From Bradysia coprophila (taxonomy: Eukaryota; Arthropoda; Insecta; Diptera; Sciaridae): a stretch of 64,000 nt of DNA. Both the position numbers and the translations under genes were made by a program. The notes below the pieces were generated by a model that saw only the letters and a list, made by a program, of their open reading frames with translations, made no database searches and was not told the DNA's origin. The stretch is from positions 558,001-622,000 of the forward strand of contig NW_023503501.1 of assembly GCF_014529535.1 (NCBI RefSeq), in the 5' to 3' direction. Shown in pieces: positions 1 through 15,880 of this stretch (position 1 is the first letter of the stretch; every line of letters begins with the position of its first letter).

Positions 1-1864
1 GATTAGAGTGTTTGGAAAGCTTTTTCAATTGAGAATCTGAAACCCATATCAAAGATCCTCTTGTTCCCCACTCTCTTGCCTAACTTCCACTACTTACTAG
101 TCCCAAACCTTAGTTTCCTTAGTAGCCACTAGCACTTACGAAGACAATAAATCAAAATAAACATCCGCGTTCGTATAATTTATTAAAGTCTGTTCAGTTA
201 GGTATCGTTGCAATCCATTCTGATACGACACCCAATGCTCATTTTACGATGTCATACCACGACACCAACTCAATATAAATATTCGCACTTATTCCGTACA
301 AATTCTATTATCTATCAATTTAACTCCATTTATTACTGAATGATATTGTTTTTGCATACATCGACAGCAGCGGCAAAAAATAAAAAAAAATAAAAACCGG
401 TGTGTGTGTGTAAACATCCGTGGGTGAAAGATTTTCATTGACCTGAACATCGTGAATGAACCATTCATAACATATAAGTTTTATTACATTGTATACAACA
501 TTCATTTCTAGCCTTTTTACACACCTAATGCAAAAACAACGAATATCAAGTTATGTTTATAATGTCCATCCATTCATATATGTTTACAATATTAATGAAA
601 AAGATAGCTTTGAGCCAGCATATTTAGTTAAACTAACATTGAGACACAACCAGAAATAAATTTAGCAGATATATCATATTTGTGTACGGCTTTTATCTTT
701 TGTCCATGGCAAATGAATGGGAGCTTCTCGTCGATATGGTAAACTGAGTGTTGTCGTAAGCTACACTATTTAGTATGTGTATCGTACAGCTGTTCGTGTA
801 TTCAATAAAATGATTTGTGGAAAGAACATTTTCAAAAATCATGTAACAGCACAGCAATTTATTAGCAGACATTGTCGTAGGTCGCTTTTAGGGTGGTGCA
901 CTGATTGCAGTATAGAGTTTGAAATGTGCCTCGGAGCTTCCGCATTTTTTTTTTGTTGCAAGTCATTTTTGAAAACATGTATAGGTGGTAATCTTGTAGT
1001 ACACACTCAAAAAATTGTCGCCCAGACTTGTGCGCCGGCCGGACAGGATAAGCTTCAGATGGTTGTCGTTGATGATATTTTTCATTTATCAAAATTTAGC
1101 CAGGATACACGGATAGAAATATCGACCTAGATCTTAATCTACTTGAGCGAACAGTGCACGATGGAATCTTTTTTGGAATTAAAATTTAATTCCCACGGGA
1201 ATTACTTTCGTTTTACAACAAATCATTAGGGCCTAGAGAGATTAGATTTTGATTTTTTTAAAGTCCAAAATTCAGACTTTTCATTTGTATGTGAGCTATG
1301 TGTGTATGTGAGAACATGTAACAATTCCTTACATACCCGGAAGGGATTAAAAGTTGAAAAGTATCTGTTTCGTGTGTTCAATGACCTCGGCTTTGCCTCG
1401 TATAAACCAAATTCACATAAAAACCCCAATTTTCAATTTTGATCCCTTGTTATGTAATAGTTATTTACATGACTAGGTATAAAAAGATGAAAAGTAGAGT
1501 TTTCGTGTGAATTTTGTTGATCCGAGGCGAAGCTGAGGTCAATAAACACACGAAGAGACTTTTCACTTTTATTCCCAGTTATGTAATGGATTTTATCACA
1601 TACGCGCGGTGTTCGGATGTCAAAGTTACTTAAGTAGAAGAATAATTCAAAAATTACAATCCTGGTCTATGTTGTTGTCAGCAAGCCTCGACTTCTTCAT
1701 GACAAGTGTGTAATATATATTATATGCTGATGGCGTCGAAAGACGTGCTTCAAACATGAAAAGTACGGTTTTCGACGCATGTAGCACGTAAAATACTATT
1801 GAACCGAACGAAAGCATCAAGACCTCATATTCTCACTTAAAATTTACAAAAGAGTAAGAAAAAG

Positions 1865-1991
1865 GTACAGGGGACGTCAGTGAAATTGAGACATGAATGT
1901 CATTCAGCTGTTTTTCGTGGTAGTGATAAAAGTGCAGCTGAAAAGTATCTGAAGGAAATTCATGTTTAAATTTCACTGACCTTTCCTGTAC
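1865..1991. mobile_element. Small TIR element (GTACAG...CTGTAC family)
   Basis: 127 bp. The left end gtacaggggacgtcagtga is mirrored by the right end, which ends in cactgacctttcctgtac. Interior pieces such as cattcagctg are shared with the elements at 17900-18277 and 47021-47183. Confidence 0.6.
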
Positions 1992-3258
1992 ACTGGCTCT
2001 TTCTGTAACATGAGTTCATCATTTCATTTTCAACTCATTTAACCGAGCAATTTAACTTTTCACTGCATTGATCGTTTCGGAATTATGAGAAAGAAAGGAA
2101 ATAACATTGAAGCACAATAACGCGAAAATATTGCGCGCAAATTAATTGAATAAATGCGCGTCTTTTCTAATTTCGCAGAACTGTAAACGAAAAAAATAAA
2201 TGAAATGAAATTATTACCAAGTTCAATATGCACATAAATTAATTTAATCCAAAAACTACTGAATGTGGTGATTGGTTATTTTTATTGATAAATTGAAGTA
2301 AATGAGTTGAAGCACTCAAATTTAATTTCGTTTAATTATTTGCTAAATGCGTAGGCAAGTAAATTAATTTTTTTTTTTTTTTTTTATGATTGTAACTTAC
2401 GACTCAATGTTGATACACAATTTAAGCGATTTGGAAATCAGCCGCATCACTTTATGCCGTCCGACCACATCGTTCACACACAATATAATAATATTTTTGA
2501 AAAGGATCAGACTTCTTTTATGATTATGGTTCATCAAATTTAGTGTTCAGACATAAAAATACTGGTATTTGGTCAACGGCACCATGTCACCTCTATACAA
2601 AATATTGAAAATTGGTTTTCGACAGTGATTGTGCATACACATCCAACTTTGCTGAATATCCTAATATAAGAATCGAGTGTGAACTACAGGGAGAAACGAT
2701 TAAGAAACCAACCTGAAAAGGCCCATAAAACAGCGGGTAAACCATTGTTACTATACGCAATAAATCAAAAACGTTTTTAATGCTCAAGTACCCATTTCAA
2801 TCGGCTTTATGCAGATGTTGCATCCATTCATCGTGTAGCATGTTATTGCCCAAAGTGTTAATTTATTCCACATATCGAACTATAAATGCGAATATTAATT
2901 TAGTTTCGATCGTTAAATTGACAATGCATTTCGATCCACCAGAGGAGGTAGATATAATTTTTCAAATGTCAAGGATTGAATTTTGTTATCTTTTCGTTGG
3001 TTTTCGTATGCTAATTTTCGGGTTAGCCGTTAAATTTGTGATATGGATCAGTGTTGTTCAGACGATTATATATTTCTTTCGAATCTCAATTCATCCAATT
3101 TTCTTCTATTATTTCCTTATTATTTCTTTGGTTTCTTTTAGAGCTGAGTGTGCAGTGTGCATACTGAATCAACTGTCCAAGTTTTTCGACCAAATGTCCA
3201 GCCCATGCCCAACCTAAAACCATTGTCCACTAAAAGAATTTTTAATTTTTTGATTACA

Positions 3259-3480
3259 GGAAAGGGCGGGCGAATCTCAGCCGAAATTTGCTTCAGCTGA
3301 TTCACTCATACAAATAAAACTGGTTATGCATGTTTATACGTTTCTGCTCCAATCACGCACATGCGTGTAATGTTAAGTATAAACCTCGGTATAAACACTC
3401 ATAGCCAGTTTTTTGTTGTATGAGTGAAGCAGCTAAAAATCAGCTGAAGCAAAATTATACTGAACTTTGATTGCCCTTCC
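3259..3480. mobile_element. Small TIR element
   Basis: 222 bp. Left end ggaaagggcgggcgaatctc and right end ttgattgcccttcc are imperfect inverted repeats, followed inward by ttgcttcagctg on one side and cagctgaagcaa on the other. Same broad family as 17900-18277. Confidence 0.55.
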
Positions 3481-3690
3481 ATGTAATTCAATTGATTTTA
3501 CACAATCTTCTTTAGAGACAAATTTTATGGATTACTCACCCACCTCTAGGTTCTTTCTAAGTGAGCTAAAATCCTACAATTACCAATAAGGAATATGGTT
3601 TCCACTTAATTACGATTATCGATTCGGGCGTGTGTCTCTTATCTATAAAAAAAATTCAAAGTTAAATTTATCAAATCAACCAAAACACTC

Positions 3691-3696
3691 TTTATT
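3691..3696 (-). terminator. Polyadenylation signal of the GH9 gene
   Basis: AATAAA on the minus strand, 52 nt after the TAA stop codon of the endoglucanase, at a normal distance for an animal 3' UTR. Confidence 0.5.
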
Positions 3697-3747
3697 TCTG
3701 CAAGCGTGTACAATGTTTCCGATAAACAGGCCTGATAGAAGTGGAAC

Positions 3748-5480
<1,733 letters not shown>

Positions 5481-5540
5481 TAAATATGTTTCTTTGTTGA
5501 CAAAATCAAGTTTTCCTCTGTTTTTAACTGTTCTGCTCAG

Positions 5541-5549
5541 ATATATAGA
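5541..5549 (-). promoter_or_regulatory. Putative TATA box of the GH9 gene
   Basis: On the minus strand CTATATATC lies about 60-70 nt upstream of the GH9 start codon. Transcription would begin near 5515-5520, leaving a 5' leader of roughly 35-40 nt. Inferred from position and sequence only. Confidence 0.45.
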
Positions 5550-5929
5550 GAAATCTGCCGTTGCGCTGATATATCTCTAAATTGATACCTTCAGTACTTC
5601 AAATAAAATTTTGATAGAGTCATTGTAAGACAATCGCTACTTGAAATAGAGACAGAGCTGCAGTCAGGTACAAGAAAAATGTCTTTCGAAATAACTATGG
5701 GGAACTTGTTCAATCCGTTATTGTCAGATCTTATTGTCTTGAAATTGTAGGGTGGGTGCACCAGTCTTCGAACTTTCACCAGTACCCAAACACCTATTGC
5801 TCTTTCACCCACCTTTTTTTTAAATAAATATAAGAACAATATTATTCATATCCGACAATTGTTGTCGTCCTAGATGACAAGATTGTACCAAAAGACTTAT
5901 TACTATATACACATAGCAACGGGAAGGTA

Positions 5930-6016
5930 CCAGTTTGACAGTATACAACAAAAGAAAGATTTGATTTGACGTTGCGCATAATTCAAATTTTTCTTTTGTT
6001 ATACCGTCAAACCTGG
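5930..6016. repeat. 87-bp inverted repeat (hairpin)
   Basis: ccagtttgacagtatacaac at the left is mirrored by gttataccgtcaaacctgg at the right; arms of about 35 bp with a short loop. Probably a tiny MITE remnant. Confidence 0.65.
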
Positions 6017-6954
6017 CAGAACGAACAACAAAGAAAAAATGAATTAGGTATCTAGCTTCGCCTATGCTGACTAGAGATATTGTCTCGGAGACAGTCTTAG
6101 TTTAAAATTTACATACTCAACACTGTAAAATGCTCTGAGGCTCGGATTTTTCAGGTCAGTCACTTTTTTGATTCCGAGCCTTAAAATGTTCCATAAAAAA
6201 TGCACTTCCATTGTACTCTATTGTTTTCGTCTTATCGCAATTATTTTGTGTTATGTTCACACCTTTTTATCTCAGCGAAACAGTAACCGCCCTACAAACA
6301 TAAAACTGAAATACTGGCCGCCCAACAAACAGACCTGAGTTATCTCACTTTCGTTAAAAAACCACAAATGTCTCACTACTTACTAAAAGGAATTAAATTT
6401 CTAGTTCCTCTTTCTCTCATTAAAATATCCACACCGTAAATTACAATAATTTTTTTTTTTCGTCGCTGTTTTATGCAAATATTATTTTTTGTATTTCAAC
6501 CATTTAAAATAAAACGCAAACAACTCAATACTTTCGGCTTTCGCGAAGGTGTTCCATTAACAGTTTTTCGCCTACGACTTACAAATCTCAACTTTATCTT
6601 CTTCGATAATTAATTTTGCCGCATTTTCAACTTTACAAAATGAAAATGTCGATTATTGAATGAAATAAACATGCACTGGGTATAATATGAATAAAAAGTC
6701 GTGTATTATTATTTTGATGCGTGTTTTCGCATAAAATTCTTTCATTCCGAAACAGATGGTCAATTTGCTGTTTATTATGTACAGTTGTGTGTCGTGTCGG
6801 TATGGTTTTTAATTTGTGAAATCTTTATTATGTAATAAATGATATAGTTTAGCAAAGAGGTTACTCAATAAACTGTTGCTTTAGAAACGGCATGGCAAGT
6901 GCATCACAAAAACGTCATTAAATCTTTTACTTCATTTGTGTTAACACAGATAGT

Positions 6955-7150
6955 TAGATAAAAAATCTTGTACTTCAATATTTTCAACATTTTGCTACAT
7001 GAGTTCTTCGTCAATGTCATAGTTGTCGACAGCCAGATGACTATCAGTTCGATAAAAAAAATCTTTTACTTCAATATTTTCAACATTGTGATTATATAAG
7101 CTCTAAGTTTATGTATGTCATCGTTCTCGATAGCCAGATGACTAGCCGTT
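6955..7150. repeat. Two-copy tandem repeat of about 110 bp
   Basis: The segment with tacttcaatattttcaacat and the segment with gatagccagatgacta each occur twice in the same order, about 110 bp apart, with moderate divergence. Confidence 0.6.
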
Positions 7151-8403
7151 TCCATAAGGTTTTGAAGAAAAAGAAATGAATTCACAGAAGGATGAAGAGT
7201 GAAAATTCTGTGGTTTGAGATCTATATTGAAAACATGTGTGACACAGTCTCCGACACAGCATGTATAGTGACTCAGATTGATATAACAAACATCAATAAT
7301 TTTGTTTTTTTTTGTGTTACATCACTTTATGAAAAGCACCATATACGAAATGTTAACAAAATATAAAAATTGAAAATGTCATTCCGTTCGATTCATCAAA
7401 TTGTTCACACAAAACTTATTTTCTTCGGCAATAAATTTCGAGACACCTCGTCCAAGCTTATCTTGCTGAAAATTGGCGTGAGTGTAGTTCATGGTGTTCG
7501 CAGCCCATTCGTTTAACAACAGAAAAAAAAATGGTTATTTACTATAAGCAAATTTAATTCGCATCTAAAACTTCCACTACTCGTTTTCAATATTGAATGT
7601 TGTAAAAAGACATTTTTACGATTAAAGCAAACAAAATTTAATATGCAAGGAAAACAAATAACGTTTTGTTGTCGATGGACTGTAAGCATATAGTTATAGT
7701 GGAAGAGACCGGTAATTGAATAAAAACAAACAAAAGCACGGTAAGGTCGATGATGTTTAGGTGGCAAAGAGTGATACTGAATTTGTTGTTATATATTTTC
7801 ATTGATAAATTCAATTTCGCGTTTTTTGTTGTTGGTGTAATGCAATCATTTTTGCTGATTTTTTTTTTTCATTTTTTAACTTTTATAAAAACAAATAGGT
7901 TCATGTGGTGAAAGTTTTTTTTTTCTGATGAAAGAGGCGTTTTACGATGTTGTTTGTTCGCTTCGTGTGTTTGAATGCAATTTTTAAAATGAAGTCAAAG
8001 TGACGTCACAGTTTTTTTTTATTTCAATTTTGTTGACCGAAGACAATTTTGGTTGCTTCTGTTCATCAGTAGGTCACTCCCAGACGTATATTTCTATTTC
8101 GCTGGGAGTTCTTTTTCTTCAATAGGTAAGGTTTTTAGAGGTACATACATAAGGATATAAGGACTTTCAAGAATTTTACTAAAATCAAGCTTCAATGCAT
8201 AGAACAACATTTGAAGTAAAAGATGGGTACCGTTTATCGATCAAAAGTAAAACGGATTGATCTCTGTCTACTTTTTGTGTTCTCAATTTTCTTGTGCGGC
8301 AAGATCTTTAATCAATCATAAATAAGGCATAAATTAAATACGACTCGTGTGACAACTTGTCACTCATACAAGTTCTCTATTACTCTGTTTGATCGCCTTT
8401 TTG

Positions 8404-8464
8404 TTAAGGCCAGTTCATGGTCGCATATATCGCAAAAATCTATGCGAGTATGAACTGGCCTTAA
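8404..8464. repeat. Near-perfect 61-bp hairpin
   Basis: ttaaggccagttcat...atgaactggccttaa with a partly paired middle (cgcatatatcg / tatgcgagta). Either a minimal MITE or a hairpin RNA precursor; the sequence alone cannot decide. Confidence 0.7.
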
Positions 8465-9587
8465 ATTTAATCAGTCAAGATGCGATTTAATTCTTAAGCT
8501 CTTCTGCGGAATTGTTTAGAAAGTGGACACACAAAGCCGGAAATTTTGATGAGCTTCAAAAAGTGACACCTGGCGAATGATTTTCTTTAGATTAGTCTGT
8601 GGTGGCAGTAAATCACGGACTTTTGAACCTCAACTACTAGCCAAAAAAGAGATGTTAAGATTCAACGATTCAGCGGTTTTTGGCAGGGCTGTGTGGGCGT
8701 ATAAAGAAACCATCGTTAAAAAATAGTTCCAACGAAGCCTGGTCCACTTTCAAAAAAATCCCTCTTTACATTTTTACCATAAAATCAAGACGGATAGTCA
8801 AAACATGCAATAAAATCAAGAAACAAAAGAGCAAATAGTTGTTACCCCCTCTATAGTCCTAGCAAAGAGTGAACCGCAAACCATAATTATTGTATGTGAA
8901 TTACGGATGTATGTTAAAGTTACAGTGGTTTGTAGTGGATTTCATTAAAATTATAAATTTTAATTTGATTAAAGAATAACAATGTGTTGGCAGTGATCAC
9001 ATCAATGAAAATTGAGTAAATCATGTTCACCACAGAACATAAATCAATTTCAGAAATTGGATCTATTCCACTGGGCACGAAACCACGTATGCGCGTTTAC
9101 ATAATTTTATTAGTTCTTTTTATTATATTTACGTATTTCAACACAAATTTAAAACCTAGTGTCTCTGTAACACCGAAACACCTTTATTAATGTAAACTCA
9201 ACTGTTCCCAATTGTGTCATAATCCAGAATGACGCGATTTCCAACCAATCATATTTAGTTGACGCGTCATTCCAATCATGTGACATCAATTCAAACCAAT
9301 CATTCGTCATTACTAATTTTCAATCACATTGCAACCCTAACGTTATCCATGTTTGTATAACACAAACCAATCAACCAATCAAATTAATTCTGACATCATT
9401 TCAGACCAATTTTATTTCTTGAAATCATCAATCTGGCCGTCCTTAAATTGATATATTGTTAATATGTGATCAACCATTTTTAATTGTTAGATCATCCCTT
9501 AAAAAGGAATCAACAAGTTAACCACAAACCAGAAAATTCGAGGTGAAACAACAACGGAAAATCTTGTCCCACCATTCACATTCGAAT

Positions 9588-9770
9588 GCCATTCGCTCAT
9601 ATTCTCCATTCATTCGCTCATGTTTTTCCATCGTTCGGTCCATTCATTTGCTCATATTTTCCATTCTTTCGCTCTTATTTACTATTCATTCGCTCATACT
9701 TTCCTCCATTCGCTCACATTTTCGCTTCATTCGACCACATTTTCCCGTCATGCGCTCATAATTTGGGCAC
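9588..9770. repeat. Degenerate tandem repeat of cattcgctcatattttc type
   Basis: Seven to nine imperfect units of 20-30 bp containing cattcgctcat and ttttcc. Translates to low-complexity sequence in more than one frame, so it is a satellite-like repeat rather than a gene. Confidence 0.7.
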
Positions 9771-11280
9771 GTTCCTTCCAATAATTTGCTCATATTTCCC
9801 TACATTAACTCCAACGGCGAGTGAAGCCTGTCCCACCCTTGTTACCCTTGTTGTTTCCCCCTTGAGAAAATTTGGCGGTTTTCAGAATTCCGTGTGCGTA
9901 AGAATGTAAAGGCGAATTTACACCTTCAGAACGTATATCGGACCATACCTGTTTCGGCTGGTAAATGCATATAGAAAATTCGTATCTTAAGAACGTATCG
10001 TGTGATATTACCAATCTGATATCAAGACAGATACTGTTCTCATGGCTGTCACCATCAAAATTTCTTGATAGAAGCGATAAGATGAACCGCATTATAATAG
10101 TTCACCTGTTTTTATTCAAACTGCGCATTTATATTACTCTGTGTCGTCATCCACCAAAAAAGAACATTAAATTCGTATACTGCTTAATTCTTCCAGCGAT
10201 CCATTCATACTTTTACGATTATTAAATTCAAACAGAACTACAGTGATATACATGTATATATTGTGGGTACACATATTTTGTATCGAATGGAAACAAAAAA
10301 AATAATTTCGTTGCTAATAGCCAGCATGTCTGAAGAAAAATATTTTTTTTTAAATATCTCTTATAGTTCAATATTCACAAAGCAAATAAAAAAAAAAAAA
10401 CATTCGCATGTGAGTCGTGTCAGCTCACTTCGAGTGTGAAGCTCTAATATATTTATGATTCATAAAACTTGACATTGAACGAAATGTTATGTTCGCTACG
10501 AGTTAAAAATTTTTAATCATGCGGTTCAATCTATAAAATATAATAAACATATCATCATAAATTCATATCATTTGGGATGACATAACGCATTCAATGGTTG
10601 TTGTTGTTGTCGCTCATTGAATGAAAATTATAATTCGATTGTCTGTATTTAATATATAGACTATAGACAACATCATTCTTTTCTTAAAAAAAAAACGCCA
10701 AGTAAATTGATCTAATCTTAAGAACTATATTTCAAACGAAACGCATCGATAGGTATAATTTATCGCATTCATGCTAAGATGAAATAATTAATTCTTAAAT
10801 TTAATATGACCTGGATTTGCGTCACTCAGTATATTTCCGAATAGGAACATTTTAATTTATTTATTATTTAGATAAAATGTTTGCATTCTATTTAACTAGC
10901 GAAAAGAATTCAGACAACATTTTATTCGAAACATAACCGAATTGTTATTATTAATGAAGATAATGGAAACATTGACTTATGATGCTTCAAATGAATTTAT
11001 TTTTTACGAGTCGCTTCGCTCAGGATGATTACTCTCAAAAATATTTTCACGCGTCAAAAATAAATTTTATCACAAAAAATATTTTCACGCGTTACCCGGT
11101 TTAAAGAATGCATCCAAGACGCAAACGGACAAAAAAATCACACGTCAAATAACGCATGAAAATTATCGATTTTACTGACTTTTTCTCAGTAGACAGTGTG
11201 TCAAGTTTCAAGTTTCTAGAACCTTTCGTGTGTGGTCCTATAGAGAGACAAACCGACATTAAACTTTACTTTATAGCTTC

Positions 11281-12327
11281 ACAGATAAAAATATGGGATT
11301 ACAATTTTTAGGTCCGTGGGGATTAATTCCAAAAAGTAATTCTTTAGGGATTAGATTTTTAATCTTCGCTACAGTGAACGACATCTCAAATGTCTCACTG
11401 TCATTTTTTTCAGAGAATGTCATTGTGAATTTGCAATGACACAATAAAATTCTCAGAAAAATTTGACAGTGAGACATTTGAGATGTCGTTCACTGTAAAA
11501 ATTTAAAAATTGTAATTTCATCAGAGATTAAAAATAAGACTAAACAATAATATTGGGAGGAATATTGGGAATTGAACGATGATACTGTTGCTAAGAATTT
11601 TCTGTCTATAATTTCTTTGCCTTAAAATCACACTTTTGTGTTAATTTGTTTTGAACACGATTTACGAACAAGATGCGGTTATGTGAGAAAATTTAATTGA
11701 AACGGGCATTAATTTGGTATTACATGACTACCGTTGCTTTATTCTGTGAAAATTTAAGGTAGGTTTGTAAAGATCCTACCAGTTTGAAGAAATCATTAAA
11801 TCAATGTAGTCAACACAAATATAGCTATGTATAGATGTAGTCTACATCATGTAGAGAAATGCAAGATTAAAATTGGAAAGAAACCCAATTTTAGCGGTCA
11901 ACTAATCCGTATTACTATGGGAAAGTAGACATTTTTGAGTTTAAATTGTTAAAACATTAAAAAAAATGATCGAAAAACTACAGAAGAATACAAAAATGAA
12001 AACTATGAAAAAAATAGTGACGTTTGAACTGATCTTACTATCTAGAAATTTGCATTTTAATCCCACGAGGAATTAATTTCTATGAAACACCGTTTTGATC
12101 CTTGGTATGTAACATACTATTTTATTGGACTACAAATAATATTTTGATCAGATTCTAATGAGATTTTCATTTCAACGCATAGTAAACAAGAGTGAAGCGT
12201 CAGGGCCTAAAAGATTAAAATTTAATTCCTATAGGGATTACTCATTTGGGAATAAGATCAAGTAATCCTTGAATCGCGTACTGTTAATCCCAAAAAGATT
12301 TAGATCTAGGTCCATATTTTTATCTGT
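11281..12327. mobile_element. TIR transposon remnant, 1047 bp (ACAGATAAAAATATGG ends)
   Basis: Exact 16-bp terminal inverted repeats acagataaaaatatgg and ccatatttttatctgt, with subterminal stretches rich in gggattaatt-type motifs on both sides. No transposase frame, so non-autonomous. A 126-bp palindrome (11371-11496) is nested near the left end. A diverged relative lies at about 1107. Confidence 0.7.
11371..11496. mobile_element. 126-bp palindromic MITE
   Basis: Arms acagtgaacgacatctcaaa and tttgagatgtcgttcactgt are exact inverted copies and continue through gtctcactgtca. It is nested inside the 11281-12327 element. Confidence 0.75.
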
Positions 12328-15300
12328 CTTGTTACTAATTGGTTGCACCACAGCTCTGCTACTAGCATGAACGAACATAAACAAAATTTTTGGAGGCTAA
12401 TACTATCTTAATACGAACTTAAAACCCCTAATTTACAATTTTATTTATGTAACATCTGCATTAGGCATCCCTGCGTTCATAAGTGTAAGTACATTTTTTT
12501 AAAGGTGGCACTAGTTGCGAAAATGAATAATTTTAAGCAGAAAGGACTTCGACTGGTTTATACGGTTTAAATAGTTACACGAACACACGTGATAGTGCGC
12601 TAGAAGGTCATAAGACTTATAAGCAGTTTTTGAACAGCTGAGGCATATTCAAGTCTAAATTTCCCCTGACATCTCCTAATGCAGGCATCGTATGTTATTT
12701 TCCAACTTTTTTGAAGTTTGCAAGAAATGTCAAAACCGTCGAAAAAATAAACTTTCTTAGATTGGCAGGTTTCAGAATGTTATTAACTGTCTGCAACACG
12801 TTAGGTAACTGGATGTTAAGGTACATAATGACATCTAGTGCGTTCAGAAACCCAGTTACCTAACTTGTTACAAAAATAACTATTTCTCAATTCAGTGACG
12901 AAAAGTAAAAGTTTCGTTTAGTCCTTTGAGAAAAACGTTGAAAAATACGATGGCATCAGTAACTATGGAATTTTTAGAGTCAAACTTTGAGGGAGTCGTG
13001 GCAAGTTTATCCTACAAAGTCTTTTCAACACATTGTTGCGCCTACGAACCCATCAGTTTAAAACAACTAAATTTCTCCCCTTACCTAATCTACCAAATAT
13101 ATTTTTCAATTTGAGCATCCTATGATGTCACATAAAGACATGGTCTGGTAACATTTTTATAGATACGACTTGTGAAACTGCGATGTATATAAAATTGGCA
13201 AGCAGGTAATTGAACTTCCATAAGAGACCTAATAGAGTTTTCTGGTTACGAAATTCGATAAAATCATCTATTTTATAACAACCATGAAATCAAGACTGAA
13301 TTAGATTACATTTTGCAACTGATTGAGCATTTTTTATTGCCTACCTGCTATATTATCCATCGACTCGCATGACTCATCCTCGATAAGTTTTCTTGCATAT
13401 TTATTGCAAAGAAAACCACTATACACAACACACAACTTTATATATACAGAGCGAGTATAATACACCGAAACAGAAAAACGAGCATGTTTACGCAGATATA
13501 GTAAAAACAACTGTAGAAGAGAGATAATTTTCTTGTTTCCAATGAATAATAATGTTTCCTCTGTTGTACACAATATATTAAAATACTCTGGGAAGAGTGC
13601 TGTTGTCGCGCCACAAATAAAACCGATACAACAACAAAAACAACAAATCGAAATCAAAACTTTAACAAACTTTTGAAGCGACACATTTCATGAATTCAGT
13701 CAGAGTTAGTTCGCATGATCAGTCGGATTAAATTCAGTTTTTATATAGTTGGTGGCTATTTCATTGAGCAAAATCTGTTTGTAGTTTAGTCGCTTTTTGG
13801 ATTGTTGAATGAGAAGTGTATGCAACAGTACCGTCGAGGTTTATTGAATAGTTTTGGTTTTAGTTTATTATTTGTTAAAAGTGATTGAAATGTAACATTT
13901 GTAGAAAAATGTCAATATTCTCCAGAGTTCTATAAATTTCATGCAAACTATCGGTCGTGTGATTATACTGCAGAATTTATCAATTTATTCGTTGAGTGGA
14001 ATTGTGATAAATGTTTTCGTTGATTTTTACCGCGATTCAAATGCCAATGCAAAATAAAAATTCGATCAATTTTACACCGCTTGTTTGATCGCGGACAATT
14101 CCCACTTGGTTTGAGAGCCAACAGAAAAAAAACCGAAGAATTACCAACAATAAATGTGTTTCGCTTGTTTAGCGAATTAAATGTTTCTCTTATTGAATTC
14201 TTTTTTACTTTTGATTAATTACAAATTTTATTTTAATAAATTTTTTATTGCGCGATTTAGATTCGTATGTTTGTTCGTATCGCATTTGTGTGAGTGTTGC
14301 CTTGTGTAGCGATATATCGATTTTATTCGAATTATAGAATGAAATCACAATATTCCCACGAGACACTGTCCGTGATAATTGATTAAAATATTGATTTTTC
14401 CTAATAAATGGCAACCGTTTTTAATTTAATAACATCTCGAGACCATATCTGTCGTGTGTATGCCGTAGTAGAAAATTAAAAGAAATATTTTTGTTTGATT
14501 TAGATGTGAAAACGATGTGATATAATGCACGTTGCTAATTAAACAAAAGCGAAAAGCCATAGCAATTGTTCGCGTAGAAACGTTTCAATCGATTCAATGT
14601 TGTGTTCCTGGACAGTTTGACAATAGAACAAATAAAATGTTTAGTCTAGATATTCTCAATGGAACGAACAGCCGTCGATTTACAACAAGTTGGCCTCTAC
14701 GAAACTATTTGTCTATTCGTTTTCTTTTCTCATCGTTTCTGGTTTTCTCCGGTCCAGGTTACTCTGTAATGCATTCGCGTTAAACTAGTTTCAGCTACGT
14801 TTTCATAAGGATTTTCAAAATGATTTATAGAATTTGTCTTTTCCACTAAAATGTTATTCAATTGATAGCTGAAGGGAGCCGATATATATTTTTTGATTGG
14901 TAAGACATGTCTTCTGGGCTAAAGTGGAAAAGTTTGTCTAATGCTTTTCATATTTCTAACATTGTCACTGTTTTGATGGAAGTTTATGACAATTTCTTTT
15001 GATCTGAAGCTTTGTGAAAGTTTTTAGGGGTTTAGTCAACGCACTGGTCAGACAAAGTGGTACTTTATTTGGTAACATTCAATCGAAGCACTTTTGCTTG
15101 AAATGCGTTATGTTAACCCAAACGAATTTTTGCAACATCCTTTGCCTTGAAAGCCTTGTAGACCTACCCCAAGGCTAAATTTCGGTAATTGCATTCTTAT
15201 TAAATCTTCAAACAAAGTCGTTTGAATGATGCCTGATTGTGATCTCTTACCAAATACGCAGTGGAAAAAATTACTTAATTTAATCATTTTCTGAATACAT

Positions 15301-15880
15301 TCGGTAAACAGTGAAATTAATCATGTTTTCTGATTTATGGTTGTTGTTTTGGTCTTTGTAATCCAAAAAGCAAACTTTATTCAGTTAATAAACGCCAATC
15401 AACATTACGTAACGAGTCGTATTATTGTATCCACCCAAAAGGTAGAATCTTAAATTCTAGTACTTCGTTTGTTAAATGGATTATGTGGGACGCAAAAATT
15501 TTCAAATGAAAATTCTATTCGACTGAAATTTTCTCTTTCTATTAGGAGACGTCAGATTTTTCGAACGATAAATCCAAACGAAAGCACACACGGAAATGGT
15601 AAGTTTGATAGGTCCACTGGAAAATAATGAAATTTTGACTGCATAGATTTCAATAAAACAAAAAGCCAGCGTTTTAATACAAAAACGTTTTCACATCAAA
15701 GTCTTATTGATAGGGAGATTATGGTCTAATTACATCACAGGACATTTCGTTCCGGGCATTAAAAATTTCATACTTTCATCTACTGTGAGTTGAAAAAATT
15801 CATAATTTTCAGCATGAATCTAGTTAGCAAAGGCAGTCAATTTACACACTTAAATTTCCGTGCGCATAAGTTTATATATT

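Larger units (their letters stand above)
1..3690. other. Gene-free region with MITE remnants
   Basis: No convincing exon was found. The region contains diverged inverted-repeat elements: a piece at about 1107-1600 related to the 11281-12327 element, and two small TIR elements (1865-1991 and 3259-3480). An open frame at 2780-3217 codes for a hydrophobic, unrecognised sequence and is probably chance. Confidence 0.5.

Noticed and set aside
2780..3217. 145-codon hydrophobic frame
   Set aside because: No recognised motif, AT-driven hydrophobic codons, no splice or promoter support.
13334..13684. 116-codon minus-strand frame after a TATA-like motif
   Set aside because: It has no ATG; a stop codon directly precedes the GTG at its start. 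No family match.
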